The translations under genes and the position numbers were made by a program. Of a stretch of DNA of 58,952 bases, positions 45,040-54,905 are shown one piece after another. Source of the stretch: Anaerolineales bacterium HSG24 (GTDB lineage Bacteria > Chloroflexota > Anaerolineae > 4572-78 > J111). Numbering within the stretch: the stretch's first letter is position 1; the number at the start of each line of letters is the position of its first letter. The stretch covers positions 1 to 58,952 of the forward strand of contig JAUCGB010000011.1 of assembly GCA_030377895.1 (NCBI GenBank). Direction: 5' to 3'. A model generated the notes under the pieces. It had not been told where the DNA came from, ran no database searches, and was given only the letters and a program-made list of their open reading frames with translations.

Positions 45040-46656
45040 ATGAGTAATATTGATAGCTTATATCGCGCCATTATTATCATAATAGGCGAACTTATTATGA
45101 TTACTGGCCTATTTACCTCAATCTATTTGCTTATCAAGGTCTCCGTAAAACAGTTAAAGGCGTTATCGTTTTTACATTCCTACCGCACCCAACTAGAATC
45201 AATTCAGCATAATATTAAGGGCGTGTTGTTACTTTTGTTTTCGGGGTTAGTGCTATCTATTTTAACCTTTAACGGATATTTGGTATATAATCAAATTGAT
45301 TTATGGTACTACATGACCGAACAGTTGGCTACTATTCCACCTAATTACTGGTTTTGGCTAGGAATTGGGGTATCACAAGCCTTTGTTTTAGTAGTTATAG
45401 CCCATATTTCTACTCGTCGTCTCACCGCGACATTACCGAATATTCAGGCAAAAACCAAGTCAATTGAACAGATTAAGGCCAACGACGAAAGTGTTGATAA
45501 GTTTTTTGGTATCCTTAATAGTATCCAAATTACTGCGATTTGGTTAATAGTGATCACAATCTCGACTAGGCTCTTGCCTTTCCTGAATATGATTAGCGAC
45601 GGGCTATACACCCTGCTAAAGGTGTATCTGATTATATCGGCAGGCCGGTTGGCAATTATCTTGGTTCGGGTTATTGTCGATAGCCTAGAGGATTTAGTCA
45701 AAAAATATACGCTTTCTAGCACAGTGCAAGACTCCTATCAACGGTTATATGGCTTACTTCCTCTACTTAACCGAGCGGTTGAGTATGTTATATATATTGG
45801 CACTGCCACCCTATCCATTCAGCAGGTCGATTTTACTGCCGAATTTGCCCTATACGGCAATATCATCATTCGAATTATCGGCATCATCTTTTTTAGCCGT
45901 TTGATAGTGGAGTTATTTAACTTACTGATTGACAAGTTTTTGTTAGTACGGGACAACTTAACCGATATACAGTGGCAACAACGCTTAACTATGGTACCAT
46001 TGGTTAAAAGTACCATCAAATATGTCATATATTTTAGTGCAATATTGTTGCTCCTCAGCGCATTACATTTTAATGTCGCCCCAATTTTGGCTGCCATCGG
46101 TGGAGTTGGGTTAGTGGTTGGCATCGGAGCGCAACCTGTGGTGAACGATTTGGTATCGGGGTTGTTTGTTCTGTTTGAGAATTTGTATTTGGTCGGTGAT
46201 TATATTGAACTTGGCGAAGCCAAGGGTGTTGTGGAAGGGATTGACATCCGCACCACACGGCTCAGAGACCCAGATGGACAGCTACATATTGTCCGCAATG
46301 GGCAGATTGGTAACATCGTCAGCTACTCAAAAGGGTATACGCTGACGATTGTCAGGGTCGGGGTGGCATACGATTCGGATTTGGAGCGAGTGTATGAGGT
46401 GATTACTGAGGTGGGGAAACAGTTTAATCAAATGAGCGAGCAGGTATTAGCCCCCACAGAGGTAGAGGGAATTGAAGATTTTGGCGGATCCGAAATTGTG
46501 ATACGAACTGCCACGAAAGTCAAACCGGGTTTTCATCGTGAGGTCGGGTATGAGTTCCGAAAACAGCTCAAGCAGGCATTTGATGAGGCGGGCATCGAGA
46601 TTCCCTTCTCGCAACATGTGATCCATTTTAAAGATAAAGGAATGAGTCCTAAATAA
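45040..46656 (+). CDS. MscS-family mechanosensitive ion channel
   Basis: The 538-residue membrane protein has several N-terminal helices (first at about residues 8-32), then the MscS pore helix with AAIGGVGLVVGIGAQPVVND near residue 350, the beta domain (VGDYIELGEAKGVVEGIDIR, RDPDGQLHIVRNGQIGNIV) and a C-terminal alpha/beta domain. It would open under membrane tension to protect against hypo-osmotic shock. It is larger than E. coli MscS (286 residues) because of extra N-terminal helices. AGAGGT precedes the ATG. The last six or so codons lie inside a family A element, so the natural C terminus has been replaced. Confidence 0.92.
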   Translation: MSNIDSLYRAIIIIIGELIMITGLFTSIYLLIKVSVKQLKALSFLHSYRTQLESIQHNIKGVLLLLFSGLVLSILTFNGYLVYNQIDLWYYMTEQLATIPPNYWFWLGIGVSQAFVLVVIAHISTRRLTATLPNIQAKTKSIEQIKANDESVDKFFGILNSIQITAIWLIVITISTRLLPFLNMISDGLYTLLKVYLIISAGRLAIILVRVIVDSLEDLVKKYTLSSTVQDSYQRLYGLLPLLNRAVEYVIYIGTATLSIQQVDFTAEFALYGNIIIRIIGIIFFSRLIVELFNLLIDKFLLVRDNLTDIQWQQRLTMVPLVKSTIKYVIYFSAILLLLSALHFNVAPILAAIGGVGLVVGIGAQPVVNDLVSGLFVLFENLYLVGDYIELGEAKGVVEGIDIRTTRLRDPDGQLHIVRNGQIGNIVSYSKGYTLTIVRVGVAYDSDLERVYEVITEVGKQFNQMSEQVLAPTEVEGIEDFGGSEIVIRTATKVKPGFHREVGYEFRKQLKQAFDEAGIEIPFSQHVIHFKDKGMSPK

Positions 46657-46855
46657 GTTGCGCGTTTGGCAATCGTAGGGGCTAGGCAAGGCGGTGTAGC
46701 GTTGGTTTGAAATCAGAACTCCAATCCGCCTTGCCTCGCCCTGAATCTGCGGAATGACGGGCGAGGCAGGGGCGGAGAGAACATGGATGTACGTTCCAAA
46801 ATCAGGCCGCCCTGCCTAGCCCCTACCATAATCTCCGACGCAAATGCCCATTCCT
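46638..46855 (-). repeat. family A element, copy 6, overlapping the MscS gene end
   Basis: About 218 bp in inverted orientation, starting AGGAATGAGTCCTAAATAAG and ending CAAATGCCCATTCCT. Its first bases provide the codons GMSPK and the stop of the MscS gene. Confidence 0.88.
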
Positions 46856-46930
46856 AATTAGCGGCGTAGCCAGAGCTTGTCGAAGGCGGTAGGCGGTCTG
46901 ATATTGGAGTGTGCGACCATCTCCGCCCCT

Positions 46931-47039
46931 CAGAAAAAGATTTTTACGTGACGCTACAAGCGTCACCTACGATAATTGATAATTGGAGGTCATACTTGTA
47001 GCGTGACAATAACCTGAAAAAGATTATCTGAAAGACTGT
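46931..47039 (-). repeat. intact family F element (empty site for family A)
   Basis: About 109 bp with the palindrome GTGACGCTACAAGCGTCAC and a diverged partner, ending AAAAGATTATCTGAAAGACTG. Read on the minus strand it contains ATCGTAGGTGACG, the uninterrupted form of the site occupied by family A at 38631. Confidence 0.85.
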
Positions 47040-47091
47040 GATTTGTAAAGATGAATTTCTTCATTTTGAACCATGCCCTAACGGATCCTCA

Positions 47092-48270
47092 CTAATTAGG
47101 GTCTATTTCCGGTGGATTGGCTAACGTGAGCAAAAACTTTTGCATGGCGACCTGTCCGGCGGTGATGAGGGCCTCAATCCGGTGGTCGGGCATGTCGAAC
47201 TCGGTGGTGCTGTATCCTTGAGCCGGTAAGTGACAGACGGCCTTTTCGTAATGTTTGATAGCTGAGTTGTCGCGGGCGTGGGCCATAGTGTCAACCAGTC
47301 GATGGATGCGGATAATCGGGGGTAACCGTTCTAACAGGGAGCCGGTTTCTTGCTCACCGCAGTTTTCGACAGGCAGGGTTTCATCAATCAGCAAGCCAAG
47401 GGTCATGTCGCTATCGGTGCGCTCATCCATCAAGGCCACCACATCGGTGTCGTTGGAGGTCAACAAGCGGATGGGAAAATTCGACAGCACCCCACCATCA
47501 ACAATGGTTGAGCCTTTGATGTCGAGACCATGATACAAGCCCCAATCCTCTTGCCAGCGTACCTCTTGCCACAAAAAGGGGATACTCATCGACATGCGAA
47601 CCGCCCACACCACCGGACAGTCAGGTGCGGTGCGATGGTTCAGCGCCATCATCTCCTCGCGGGTGGTGTTGGAGGCAATCACCGTCAAATCTCGACCCGT
47701 TTGGGCGTACATCTCAGCCAGAGTGGCCGTGCCGAATCCTTTGGCGGTTAGCTTTTCGGTTAGCCAATCGGTAAAGGCTTGCCCAGCGTACAGGCCACCC
47801 TTCTCCACAAACGAAAAGAGGTGCCGAAACCGATCTTTTCCCAATAACGTTTGCAAAATCTTAAAAGTAAGCTCTTCCTCAGTGAGGTTGACGTTTATGC
47901 TCTTGAGCAGGCCAAACAAGGCATTATCCTTGACCTCGGCTTCGGTTGGCACGAGGGGAATGTCGATACTTGTAAACAGCTTAAAGATAAAGCTCTCTTT
48001 TATATCGTCATCGTTGAAGGCCGGTTCATCCAGAAAAGTGGCAAACCGCGCCTTTTGATCGCCATTTTCATCTTCCACCTTTTCGATGGCAAAGTCGAAA
48101 ATCTCATCAGCCGTGTAGCCCGCCGCTAACAGAGTGGCCGTAATCGCTCCGGCAGATGTACCTAACAAACGTCCGGGGGTGTGTCCTTGGCCGATGAGGG
48201 TCTGCAAAGCCCCTATCAAGACTAGCCCTTTGGCTCCACCCCCTTCAAACACGAGATTGAATGTTGTCAT
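47092..48270 (-). CDS. patatin-like phospholipase
   Basis: The 392 residues carry the patatin catalytic features: the oxyanion-hole motif GGGAKG at residues 10-15, the nucleophile Ser in GTSAG near residue 40, and the dyad Asp in VDGG near residue 250. The enzyme would hydrolyse acyl esters of membrane lipids. No signal peptide or membrane helix is present. Such proteins also serve as effectors in anti-phage systems, but no cyclase or sensor gene lies next to it here, and the CRISPR leader is 600 bp away in divergent orientation. No ribosome site is clear before the ATG. Confidence 0.9.
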   Translation of the reverse strand: MTTFNLVFEGGGAKGLVLIGALQTLIGQGHTPGRLLGTSAGAITATLLAAGYTADEIFDFAIEKVEDENGDQKARFATFLDEPAFNDDDIKESFIFKLFTSIDIPLVPTEAEVKDNALFGLLKSINVNLTEEELTFKILQTLLGKDRFRHLFSFVEKGGLYAGQAFTDWLTEKLTAKGFGTATLAEMYAQTGRDLTVIASNTTREEMMALNHRTAPDCPVVWAVRMSMSIPFLWQEVRWQEDWGLYHGLDIKGSTIVDGGVLSNFPIRLLTSNDTDVVALMDERTDSDMTLGLLIDETLPVENCGEQETGSLLERLPPIIRIHRLVDTMAHARDNSAIKHYEKAVCHLPAQGYSTTEFDMPDHRIEALITAGQVAMQKFLLTLANPPEIDPN

Positions 48271-48410
48271 GTCTTGAATGAAATTATAAATGGTAAATGG
48301 TGAATTATAAAGGGTAAATTTTAGTACCCGACAGAAAATTTAGTCTGAACTAATTAACGCGGATGCTCATTTGCCACTTATAATTTACCATTCACCATTT
48401 TAGTTTTTTA

Positions 48411-48590
48411 TATTCGATTCCCAAACGACGGGCCACTGAGGTTAAGTTTTCGAGTCGGATGGAAAAACAGTTGAAACGGTCGCTGGAGATCATGCAGACG
48501 ATTGTTTTGCATGAGTCGATGCCGGAGCCAACTAAACAGCGGCGTAAATGTGAAGTGTGTGAGTTTCGGCGCTTCTGTAATGATGTCTGA
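48411..48590 (+). pseudogene. cas4: C-terminal relic of cas4
   Basis: An open stretch encodes YSIPKRRATEVKFSS, then an amphipathic helix (KQLKRSLEIMQTIVLHESMP), then KCEVCEFRRFCNDV and a stop. P-x-RR, the helix with a small residue and Pro at its end, and C-x2-C-x5-C match the C terminus of Cas4, a Fe-S exonuclease that trims new spacers and helps select PAMs. About 60 of some 170-200 residues remain. Upstream the frame is closed by a stop within 20 codons, in a short inverted repeat built on TAATTTACCATTCACCATTT, with no start codon. The N-terminal nuclease part is absent. It points to the same direction as the array and lies 280 bp before the first repeat. cas1 and cas2 are not there. Confidence 0.75.
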
Positions 48591-48869
48591 GCGGGATGGT
48601 TTCTCAACACAGCTAAATTTGGTGACCAACTCAGTCGTTTTCGCGATTCTAATCAAGAGCCTTTTAGCCTCAATCGCTTGTCAGTTGGGCGGTTGGGGCG
48701 GTTCTCAACTCTAGGGGATTTTAGGACAAAACAAGACATGAGAAAATCCTCACCCTATTCGCTAAATTTGAGTGGAATCACATCTACACCAAAGCTCCAC
48801 AATGGACTGTGAGCGTTTTTTTGCCAACTTATGAACTTTGGCTTAAAATTAGGGCCAATAGAATTTTGG
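48591..48869 (+). promoter_or_regulatory. CRISPR leader region
   Basis: The 279 bp between the cas4 relic and the first perfect repeat have no supported gene. ATTTTAGGA at 48719-48727 matches part of the repeat. A promoter-like pair ends 20 bp before the first repeat. The intact repeats at this end and the degenerate repeat at the far end both support leader status. One minus-frame and two plus-frame open stretches here look accidental. Confidence 0.65.
48821..48849 (+). promoter_or_regulatory. probable promoter of the CRISPR precursor RNA
   Basis: TTGCCA (48821-48826), 17 bp, TAAAAT (48844-48849): each hexamer matches 5 of 6 consensus positions. Transcription would begin near 48856, about 14 bp before repeat 1, and run rightward through the array. 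Confidence 0.6.
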
Positions 48870-51800
48870 GTTTCACCCAATTCGATCCATTTTAGGATAC
48901 TGAAAGTGTAGAGGATACCACGTCCACGAAGCACCCGCATTAGCGTTTCACCCAATTCGATCCATTTTAGGATACTGAAAGACTTGACGTTGACATGGGC
49001 GTGGCTTGGCGGCTTAATCGTTTCACCCAATTCGATCCATTTTAGGATACTGAAAGTCAGTCTTGAGAGTTTCAAACCGTCCCCTAACCGTCGTTTCACC
49101 CAATTCGATCCATTTTAGGATACTGAAAGTTCTGAAAACAGTAATGCTAGTTGTGTAGGGTTATGGTTTCACCCAATTCGATCCATTTTAGGATACTGAA
49201 AGCTCAGATTCAGGGGTATCAGAGTGATACCACCCCTCGTTTCACCCAATTCGATCCATTTTAGGATACTGAAAGGCCAAGAAACTTTACGTTTTGGGCC
49301 GTGACTTCGTGTTTCACCCAATTCGATCCATTTTAGGATACTGAAAGTGCCATTAGCCGATTTTCGCAGGATGCACGAACAGAGTTTCACCCAATTCGAT
49401 CCATTTTAGGATACTGAAAGCACTTCTTACGGTGCTTTGCTCTCATCACAACAATTGTTTCACCCAATTCGATCCATTTTAGGATACTGAAAGATCGTTT
49501 TTGGCAATCCGACATAAATCTATAATTATGTTTCACCCAATTCGATCCATTTTAGGATACTGAAAGATTCAAACCATTCGGCAATTCGTGGTGGACTTGC
49601 CAGTTTCACCCAATTCGATCCATTTTAGGATACTGAAAGTTCAAACTCAGCTATCAGTTGAGTTTCCAATGTTTCGTTTCACCCAATTCGATCCATTTTA
49701 GGATACTGAAAGACAGAAAAGCCAAAGCGTCGTCATTCAGAAGCCATTGTTTCACCCAATTCGATCCATTTTAGGATACTGAAAGTCCTCTAATACGGCG
49801 CTCTTGTGTTATCCAATCAAGTTTCACCCAATTCGATCCATTTTAGGATACTGAAAGGTTGTCTCATTGCCTTGCTTCCCATCTGCTGGCGGTTTCACCC
49901 AATTCGATCCATTTTAGGATACTGAAAGAACTAAAAGGGTCTATTAACATCCTGATTTAACCTGTTTCACCCAATTCGATCCATTTTAGGATACTGAAAG
50001 AAAGCTAACGGGGCAAAATCGCCGCCTGTCATCGCATGTTTCACCCAATTCGATCCATTTTAGGATACTGAAAGTGCATTAGGGCATTTTGCATATCGTC
50101 CAGTGTTAAGTTTCACCCAATTCGATCCATTTTAGGATACTGAAAGCCAATAAATCATTGGTATGATTGGTCATATCGCGTTTCACCCAATTCGATCCAT
50201 TTTAGGATACTGAAAGTTGAAATTCATCGTCATTCCATATTACATCCAACGTTTCACCCAATTCGATCCATTTTAGGATACTGAAAGAACGGCAACAAAT
50301 CAGTAGCAATTTGTACCAGCAAGTTTCACCCAATTCGATCCATTTTAGGATACTGAAAGTATAGTACTAGTCAACGGATTTTGTATCACGACCTCTAGTT
50401 TCACCCAATTCGATCCATTTTAGGATACTGAAAGATTTTTGCTGTTCCGGTGCTGTAGGAGCGACAATTTGGTTTCACCCAATTCGATCCATTTTAGGAT
50501 ACTGAAAGACGCAAACTTGCGGAAATAGCTTAATTTCGTGAGGGCTGTTTCACCCAATTCGATCCATTTTAGGATACTGAAAGTTAGTAGCACAGATGTT
50601 CTTGGAGGGGCGTACACAAAGTTTCACCCAATTCGATCCATTTTAGGATACTGAAAGCTCCGCATCCACAATCGCAAACTATCGGAAGCATAGGTTTCAC
50701 CCAATTCGATCCATTTTAGGATACTGAAAGTCCGAACTGGCAGAAATTCAGCCCACATTATAGCCGTTTCACCCAATTCGATCCATTTTAGGATACTGAA
50801 AGCCCCAATCGTCTTGACAATACGCGGCTCATCTAAAGTTTCACCCAATTCGATCCATTTTAGGATACTGAAAGCTTTACTCTTCATTTAGATAACGTAT
50901 AATTTATATGTTTCACCCAATTCGATCCATTTTAGGATACTGAAAGACTTTTTCCTTGCCTATGGCATGGGCGGGGAATCTGGTTTCACCCAATTCGATC
51001 CATTTTAGGATACTGAAAGCTCCAATATATACCGCTTTCTTTACCTCCCCGTTGGCGTTTCACCCAATTCGATCCATTTTAGGATACTGAAAGTCGTTAT
51101 CGCAGTGCGAACCCACCAGCGGTCAGCAAGTTTCACCCAATTCGATCCATTTTAGGATACTGAAAGTTTGTTCAGCCATAGTTTTATGTCCTTTTGTGGT
51201 AGTTTCACCCAATTCGATCCATTTTAGGATACTGAAAGATACCGAAATATGGGCGCGCGGTTTTCGGAGAAAAGTTTCACCCAATTCGATCCATTTTAGG
51301 ATACTGAAAGATTTATCAACTTGTATTTATTTCTTTCAAACTCCAGTTTCACCCAATTCGATCCATTTTAGGATACTGAAAGTTGGGAAGGAATGATCGG
51401 TGTCTTTAACAGCTTGAGTTTCACCCAATTCGATCCATTTTAGGATACTGAAAGAAAACAATTTCAGCGTGGATTTAGACGATGCAATAAGTTTCACCCA
51501 ATTCGATCCATTTTAGGATACTGAAAGAACCAAAGCACCAAACGAGGCATAGCACAATGGCAGAGTTTCACCCAATTCGATCCATTTTAGGATACTGAAA
51601 GAAGAAATAATCCGTATAGTTTCGGCTCAGCCAAGTGGTTTCACCCAATTCGATCCATTTTAGGATACTGAAAGAAGCGAGGCGGATTGTTGGTCTAATC
51701 CAGTTATCGCAGTTTCACCCAATTCGATCCATTTTAGGATACTGAAAGCCGCCGTCAACTCGATTGGTCAACAGCCACCAAATAGGTTTCACCCAATTCG

Positions 51801-52910
51801 ATCCATTTTAGGATACTGAAAGTATCTCATCAGGAAAGTTGGACAGCGACAAATTCAGTTTCACCCAATTCGATCCATTTTAGGATACTGAAAGCTATCT
51901 CACTCTCTCTCAAGATTGAACAATTTAGAGTTTCACCCAATTCGATCCATTTTAGGATACTGAAAGTTATTGAAGAACAGAGTAATGTATTGGAAGACCC
52001 CGAGTTTCACCCAATTCGATCCATTTTAGGATACTGAAAGAATCACGAACGGCCTGATGTAAATCGGTTGTGTACCTGTGTTTCACCCAATTCGATCCAT
52101 TTTAGGATACTGAAAGCCCCGTTGGCATTTAATGGCGTTGGTTGCCATTCGCCAGTTTCACCCAATTCGATCCATTTTAGGATACTGAAAGACTTTGGTA
52201 TCTGAACAGACCGCGAAGCTATGGAGGTTTCACCCAATTCGATCCATTTTAGGATACTGAAAGTGCCGTTCCTATCAGGGTACTGGTCGTTATCCGCGTT
52301 TCACCCAATTCGATCCATTTTAGGATACTGAAAGGTGGAGCTTGCCGCGGCCTCCGATGAAGACCCCGAGAGTTTCACCCAATTCGATCCATTTTAGGAT
52401 ACTGAAAGATGGTTTTTTCCCATTCTGTGTACCCATCACTATAAGTTTCACCCAATTCGATCCATTTTAGGATACTGAAAGCTATAACAGGATAAAGAGT
52501 ACCTCGCAAACGAGGCAAGTTTCACCCAATTCGATCCATTTTAGGATACTGAAAGGTTGATGTGGGCCGCTACCCATGCGGCTCCCTTAATGTTTCACCC
52601 AATTCGATCCATTTTAGGATACTGAAAGTGTTTAATGCGCTTTACTGGTGATTTATACGGTTGTAGTTTCACCCAATTCGATCCATTTTAGGATACTGAA
52701 AGCTTATGCGTGGTCAAACAATGCCAATAGTTTAACCGGTTTCACCCAATTCGATCCATTTTAGGATACTGAAACAACACTTCTGAGCCAACTACAACGG
52801 CTGTTCGATTAGTTTCACCCAATTCGATCCATTTTAGGATACTGAAACGGATAACAATCTATTGAGCGTGTACCAGTCATTACGTTTCACCCAATTCGAT
52901 CCATTTTAGG
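48870..52910 (+). CRISPR. CRISPR array, leader-proximal block (repeats 1-55 and the first 27 bp of repeat 56)
   Basis: The repeat is 37 bp, begins GTTTCACCCAATTCGATCC and ends GGATACTGAAAG. Starts are 70-76 bp apart (48870, 48945, 49020, 49093 and so on to 52884), so spacers are 33-39 bp. Repeats are essentially identical, except that repeats 54 (52739) and 55 (52812) end in GAAAC instead of GAAAG. The repeat can fold, with TTTCA/TGAAA outside and ATCC/GGAT inside. The block stops at 52910 where an insertion sequence begins. Promoter, cas4 relic and the far-end degenerate repeat all indicate rightward transcription. Repeat length and the ACTGAAAG/C tail resemble type I-D/III arrays, but no subtype-defining cas gene is present. 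Confidence 0.98.
52903..52910 (+). repeat. left copy of the 8-bp target duplication of the insertion sequence
   Basis: ATTTTAGG, part of CRISPR repeat 56, is repeated exactly at 54898-54905 on the other side of the insertion sequence. Confidence 0.95.
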
Positions 52911-54897
52911 GAGGGTAATTGCAATTATTAATAGAACGCGCCAAAACGTAGAATAATGCACATTCGTCGTAGAATAATGAACGATGTTCGGAGAGGCCGT
53001 ATCCGTAGGGGTTACGGCCTCTCTGGATATTGAAACCAGCAAAAAATCGGGAAAAAGTTTCAGTCGCCAAAACAGCCCGATTCCGTAAGGTTAAAAAAGG
53101 GTCTAAAAACGGGGTAGATTTAAGGTTGAAAAAAGAGGGTCAACAGGGGATAGAAACTGCGGACGTATTGGTTATACGCGATAACCGTTTCTGGATACGT
53201 TGCCAAGTTCGAAGATTGATGAGGACGTAAATCAGAGAGTTGAAGTTGACGATGGCTTGTTGGTTTCGAAGTTTAGGTCGTTCGATACCAAACTCTTTGG
53301 CTTGTGAGTTGATCCGCTCGGTGGCAGTGCGTTGATTGTAGATATTTTTGTACCAAGAGGCTTGACGGTCGATAAGATGCCTGATAATCGCACCGGGTTC
53401 GTCAATAAACGTTGTTGCACAGCCTCCTTTAGCGACCTTGGCATGTTGAATAGGGCAGGATTGTTGTTTGAGATCTAAGGGACAGACATAACGGCTTTTT
53501 TTATGAGGTTTGAGACCTCTGTTAGCCCTGAAGGAAGATTTAAAAGTCATTCGTAATCCAGCCCGACAAAGTGGTGGTCCAAGAGAGTCAAAACAAGCAA
53601 GTTGTTTGGTATATCGCTCGGCTAACGGAACGGCGGCGACACCTCCAACTTCATAAAAATGTTGATAGACATACCACGCATCAAAGGTACCAAAGTGAGG
53701 TCGAAAGCCTAAGCGTTGTTCCGCATCTTGCATCAGAGGGAAGAAATAAGAGACATCACTTTCATCAAAGGTTTGGGTCAGTTCTGCGAGAACAATCTCT
53801 CCCCAAGCAGGGATTTTTGTGACTACTATCCCTGACGCATAGCCCCAAAAATATTCTGAAACCTTGACTTTGCTGGCAGGTTGAGGGTTTGTTAAAGGCG
53901 TTTTGGAATTCCCCTTAAAAAACTGATTGCGTTGTCGCTTGACCCCCAATTTGCAATCTTTATCACCATTGGGCTGTTTGTGTTTGTCATACCGCCCTTG
54001 TTTGATGTAGGTTTTGGGGTTATTCTCCTTGACCCAAGCAATGACATGTTTGGTATCAAGAGAGATGACATCTCCAAACAGAGTGTCTGCTGGTAACGCT
54101 TCACGAATGAGACGAATCGTGTCATTGAGTAGGAATTGAGTTAGTTGGTTGTCTACTGTTCGGAGAACGGTTACGAACTGTTGTCTTGTAGGCACTGAGG
54201 CAGGCACATCAAATCCCCACGGTGATTGGAGATCAGGCACAAGAGGAAACCCCAGCAACCAGACCAAGGTTGGATGTTCAAGTAAATAGGTTCGTAAATC
54301 GGACATGCAGGTGAGTTTTTGGTTTATTTTAACCAAGTATGCCGCCAAGTAAGGTCTTCTATCTTCGGGGATAATTCCCGGCTTAGAAGGACGTTTGGGA
54401 AAATTCTTCCAATCTAATGTCCCTAACAACCGCAAGTATTTTTGACAAACAGGACATTCTTGCACTGTTTTTGGTAAATCTTCGGAATTTAACAGGCCTA
54501 ATTTTGGTCTTACTAAGGGTAAACCAACCGTACGACGTTTGAACGAATTGCTAACATTCTCTAAAAGATGTATCATGGTTTGTAGTCTCCTGACTATTTT
54601 GGAATAGAGTTGTTTTGGCAAACTAATTCTACGCCAAATAGGGAGACTATTTCAAGCCTTTTTTAGTTTCAATCCCTTCAATCGCTCGAACCCTTGCTAC
54701 ACTTGGGCTACAAGGCTTCTTTTTTGCCTACGTTTAATATTCTACGTTCAGCGTAGAATATTAACTGCCCAACGTACAATATTGATCGTTTTTCGTTCAC
54801 TATTTTTTAATAGATTACGCTGAACGCGTTCTATTAGAGGCCAAACGTGTATTATTCTACGTTTTGGCGTGTTCCATTAATAATTGCAATTACCCTC
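52911..54897 (-). mobile_element. IS4-family insertion sequence inside a CRISPR repeat
   Basis: The element is 1987 bp. Its ends (52911-52961 and 54847-54897) are inverted copies of each other over 51 bp with three mismatches, beginning GAGGGTAATTGCAATT. It is flanked by an 8-bp duplication ATTTTAGG. The single gene encodes a DDE transposase with the YREK signature. Copies of CGTAGAATA occur within and next to both ends, including the palindrome AATATTCTACG/CGTAGAATATT near 54737-54763, and may be transposase-binding sites. An 11-bp hairpin (GAGAGGCCGTA/TACGGCCTCTC, 52991-53023) lies past the gene's 3' end. Everything appears intact, so the insertion is probably recent and the element may be active. 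Confidence 0.95.
53140..54576 (-). CDS. IS4-family DDE transposase
   Basis: 478 residues from the ATG at 54576, chosen because CAGGAGA lies just upstream; a TTG at 54621 would add 15 residues without a ribosome site. The catalytic triad can be placed: first Asp in ISLDTKHV, second Asp in FGTFDAWY and Glu in YNQRTATERINSQAK, whose spacing Y-x2-R-x3-E-x6-K is the YREK signature of the IS4 family. An N-terminal CPVCQKY and later Cys residues could bind zinc. The frame is uninterrupted and matches the 8-bp duplication and long ends of the element. It runs opposite to the CRISPR array. Confidence 0.93.
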   Translation of the reverse strand: MIHLLENVSNSFKRRTVGLPLVRPKLGLLNSEDLPKTVQECPVCQKYLRLLGTLDWKNFPKRPSKPGIIPEDRRPYLAAYLVKINQKLTCMSDLRTYLLEHPTLVWLLGFPLVPDLQSPWGFDVPASVPTRQQFVTVLRTVDNQLTQFLLNDTIRLIREALPADTLFGDVISLDTKHVIAWVKENNPKTYIKQGRYDKHKQPNGDKDCKLGVKRQRNQFFKGNSKTPLTNPQPASKVKVSEYFWGYASGIVVTKIPAWGEIVLAELTQTFDESDVSYFFPLMQDAEQRLGFRPHFGTFDAWYVYQHFYEVGGVAAVPLAERYTKQLACFDSLGPPLCRAGLRMTFKSSFRANRGLKPHKKSRYVCPLDLKQQSCPIQHAKVAKGGCATTFIDEPGAIIRHLIDRQASWYKNIYNQRTATERINSQAKEFGIERPKLRNQQAIVNFNSLIYVLINLRTWQRIQKRLSRITNTSAVSIPC

Positions 54898-54905
54898 ATT
54901 TTAGG
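54898..54905 (+). repeat. right copy of the 8-bp target duplication
   Basis: ATTTTAGG, identical to 52903-52910, continues directly into ATACTGAAAG, the last ten bases of CRISPR repeat 56. Confidence 0.95.

Noticed and set aside
47092..48270. Patatin gene as the effector of a CBASS-type or CRISPR-linked system
   Set aside because: There is no nucleotidyltransferase next to it, it is divergent from the array, and patatins of this type are common housekeeping lipases.
48725..48892. Protein-like open stretch in the CRISPR leader, and another resembling a Cas6 N terminus
   Set aside because: No start codon or ribosome site, one version is broken by a stop, and the first runs into repeat 1. The likeness to Cas6 is too weak to call.
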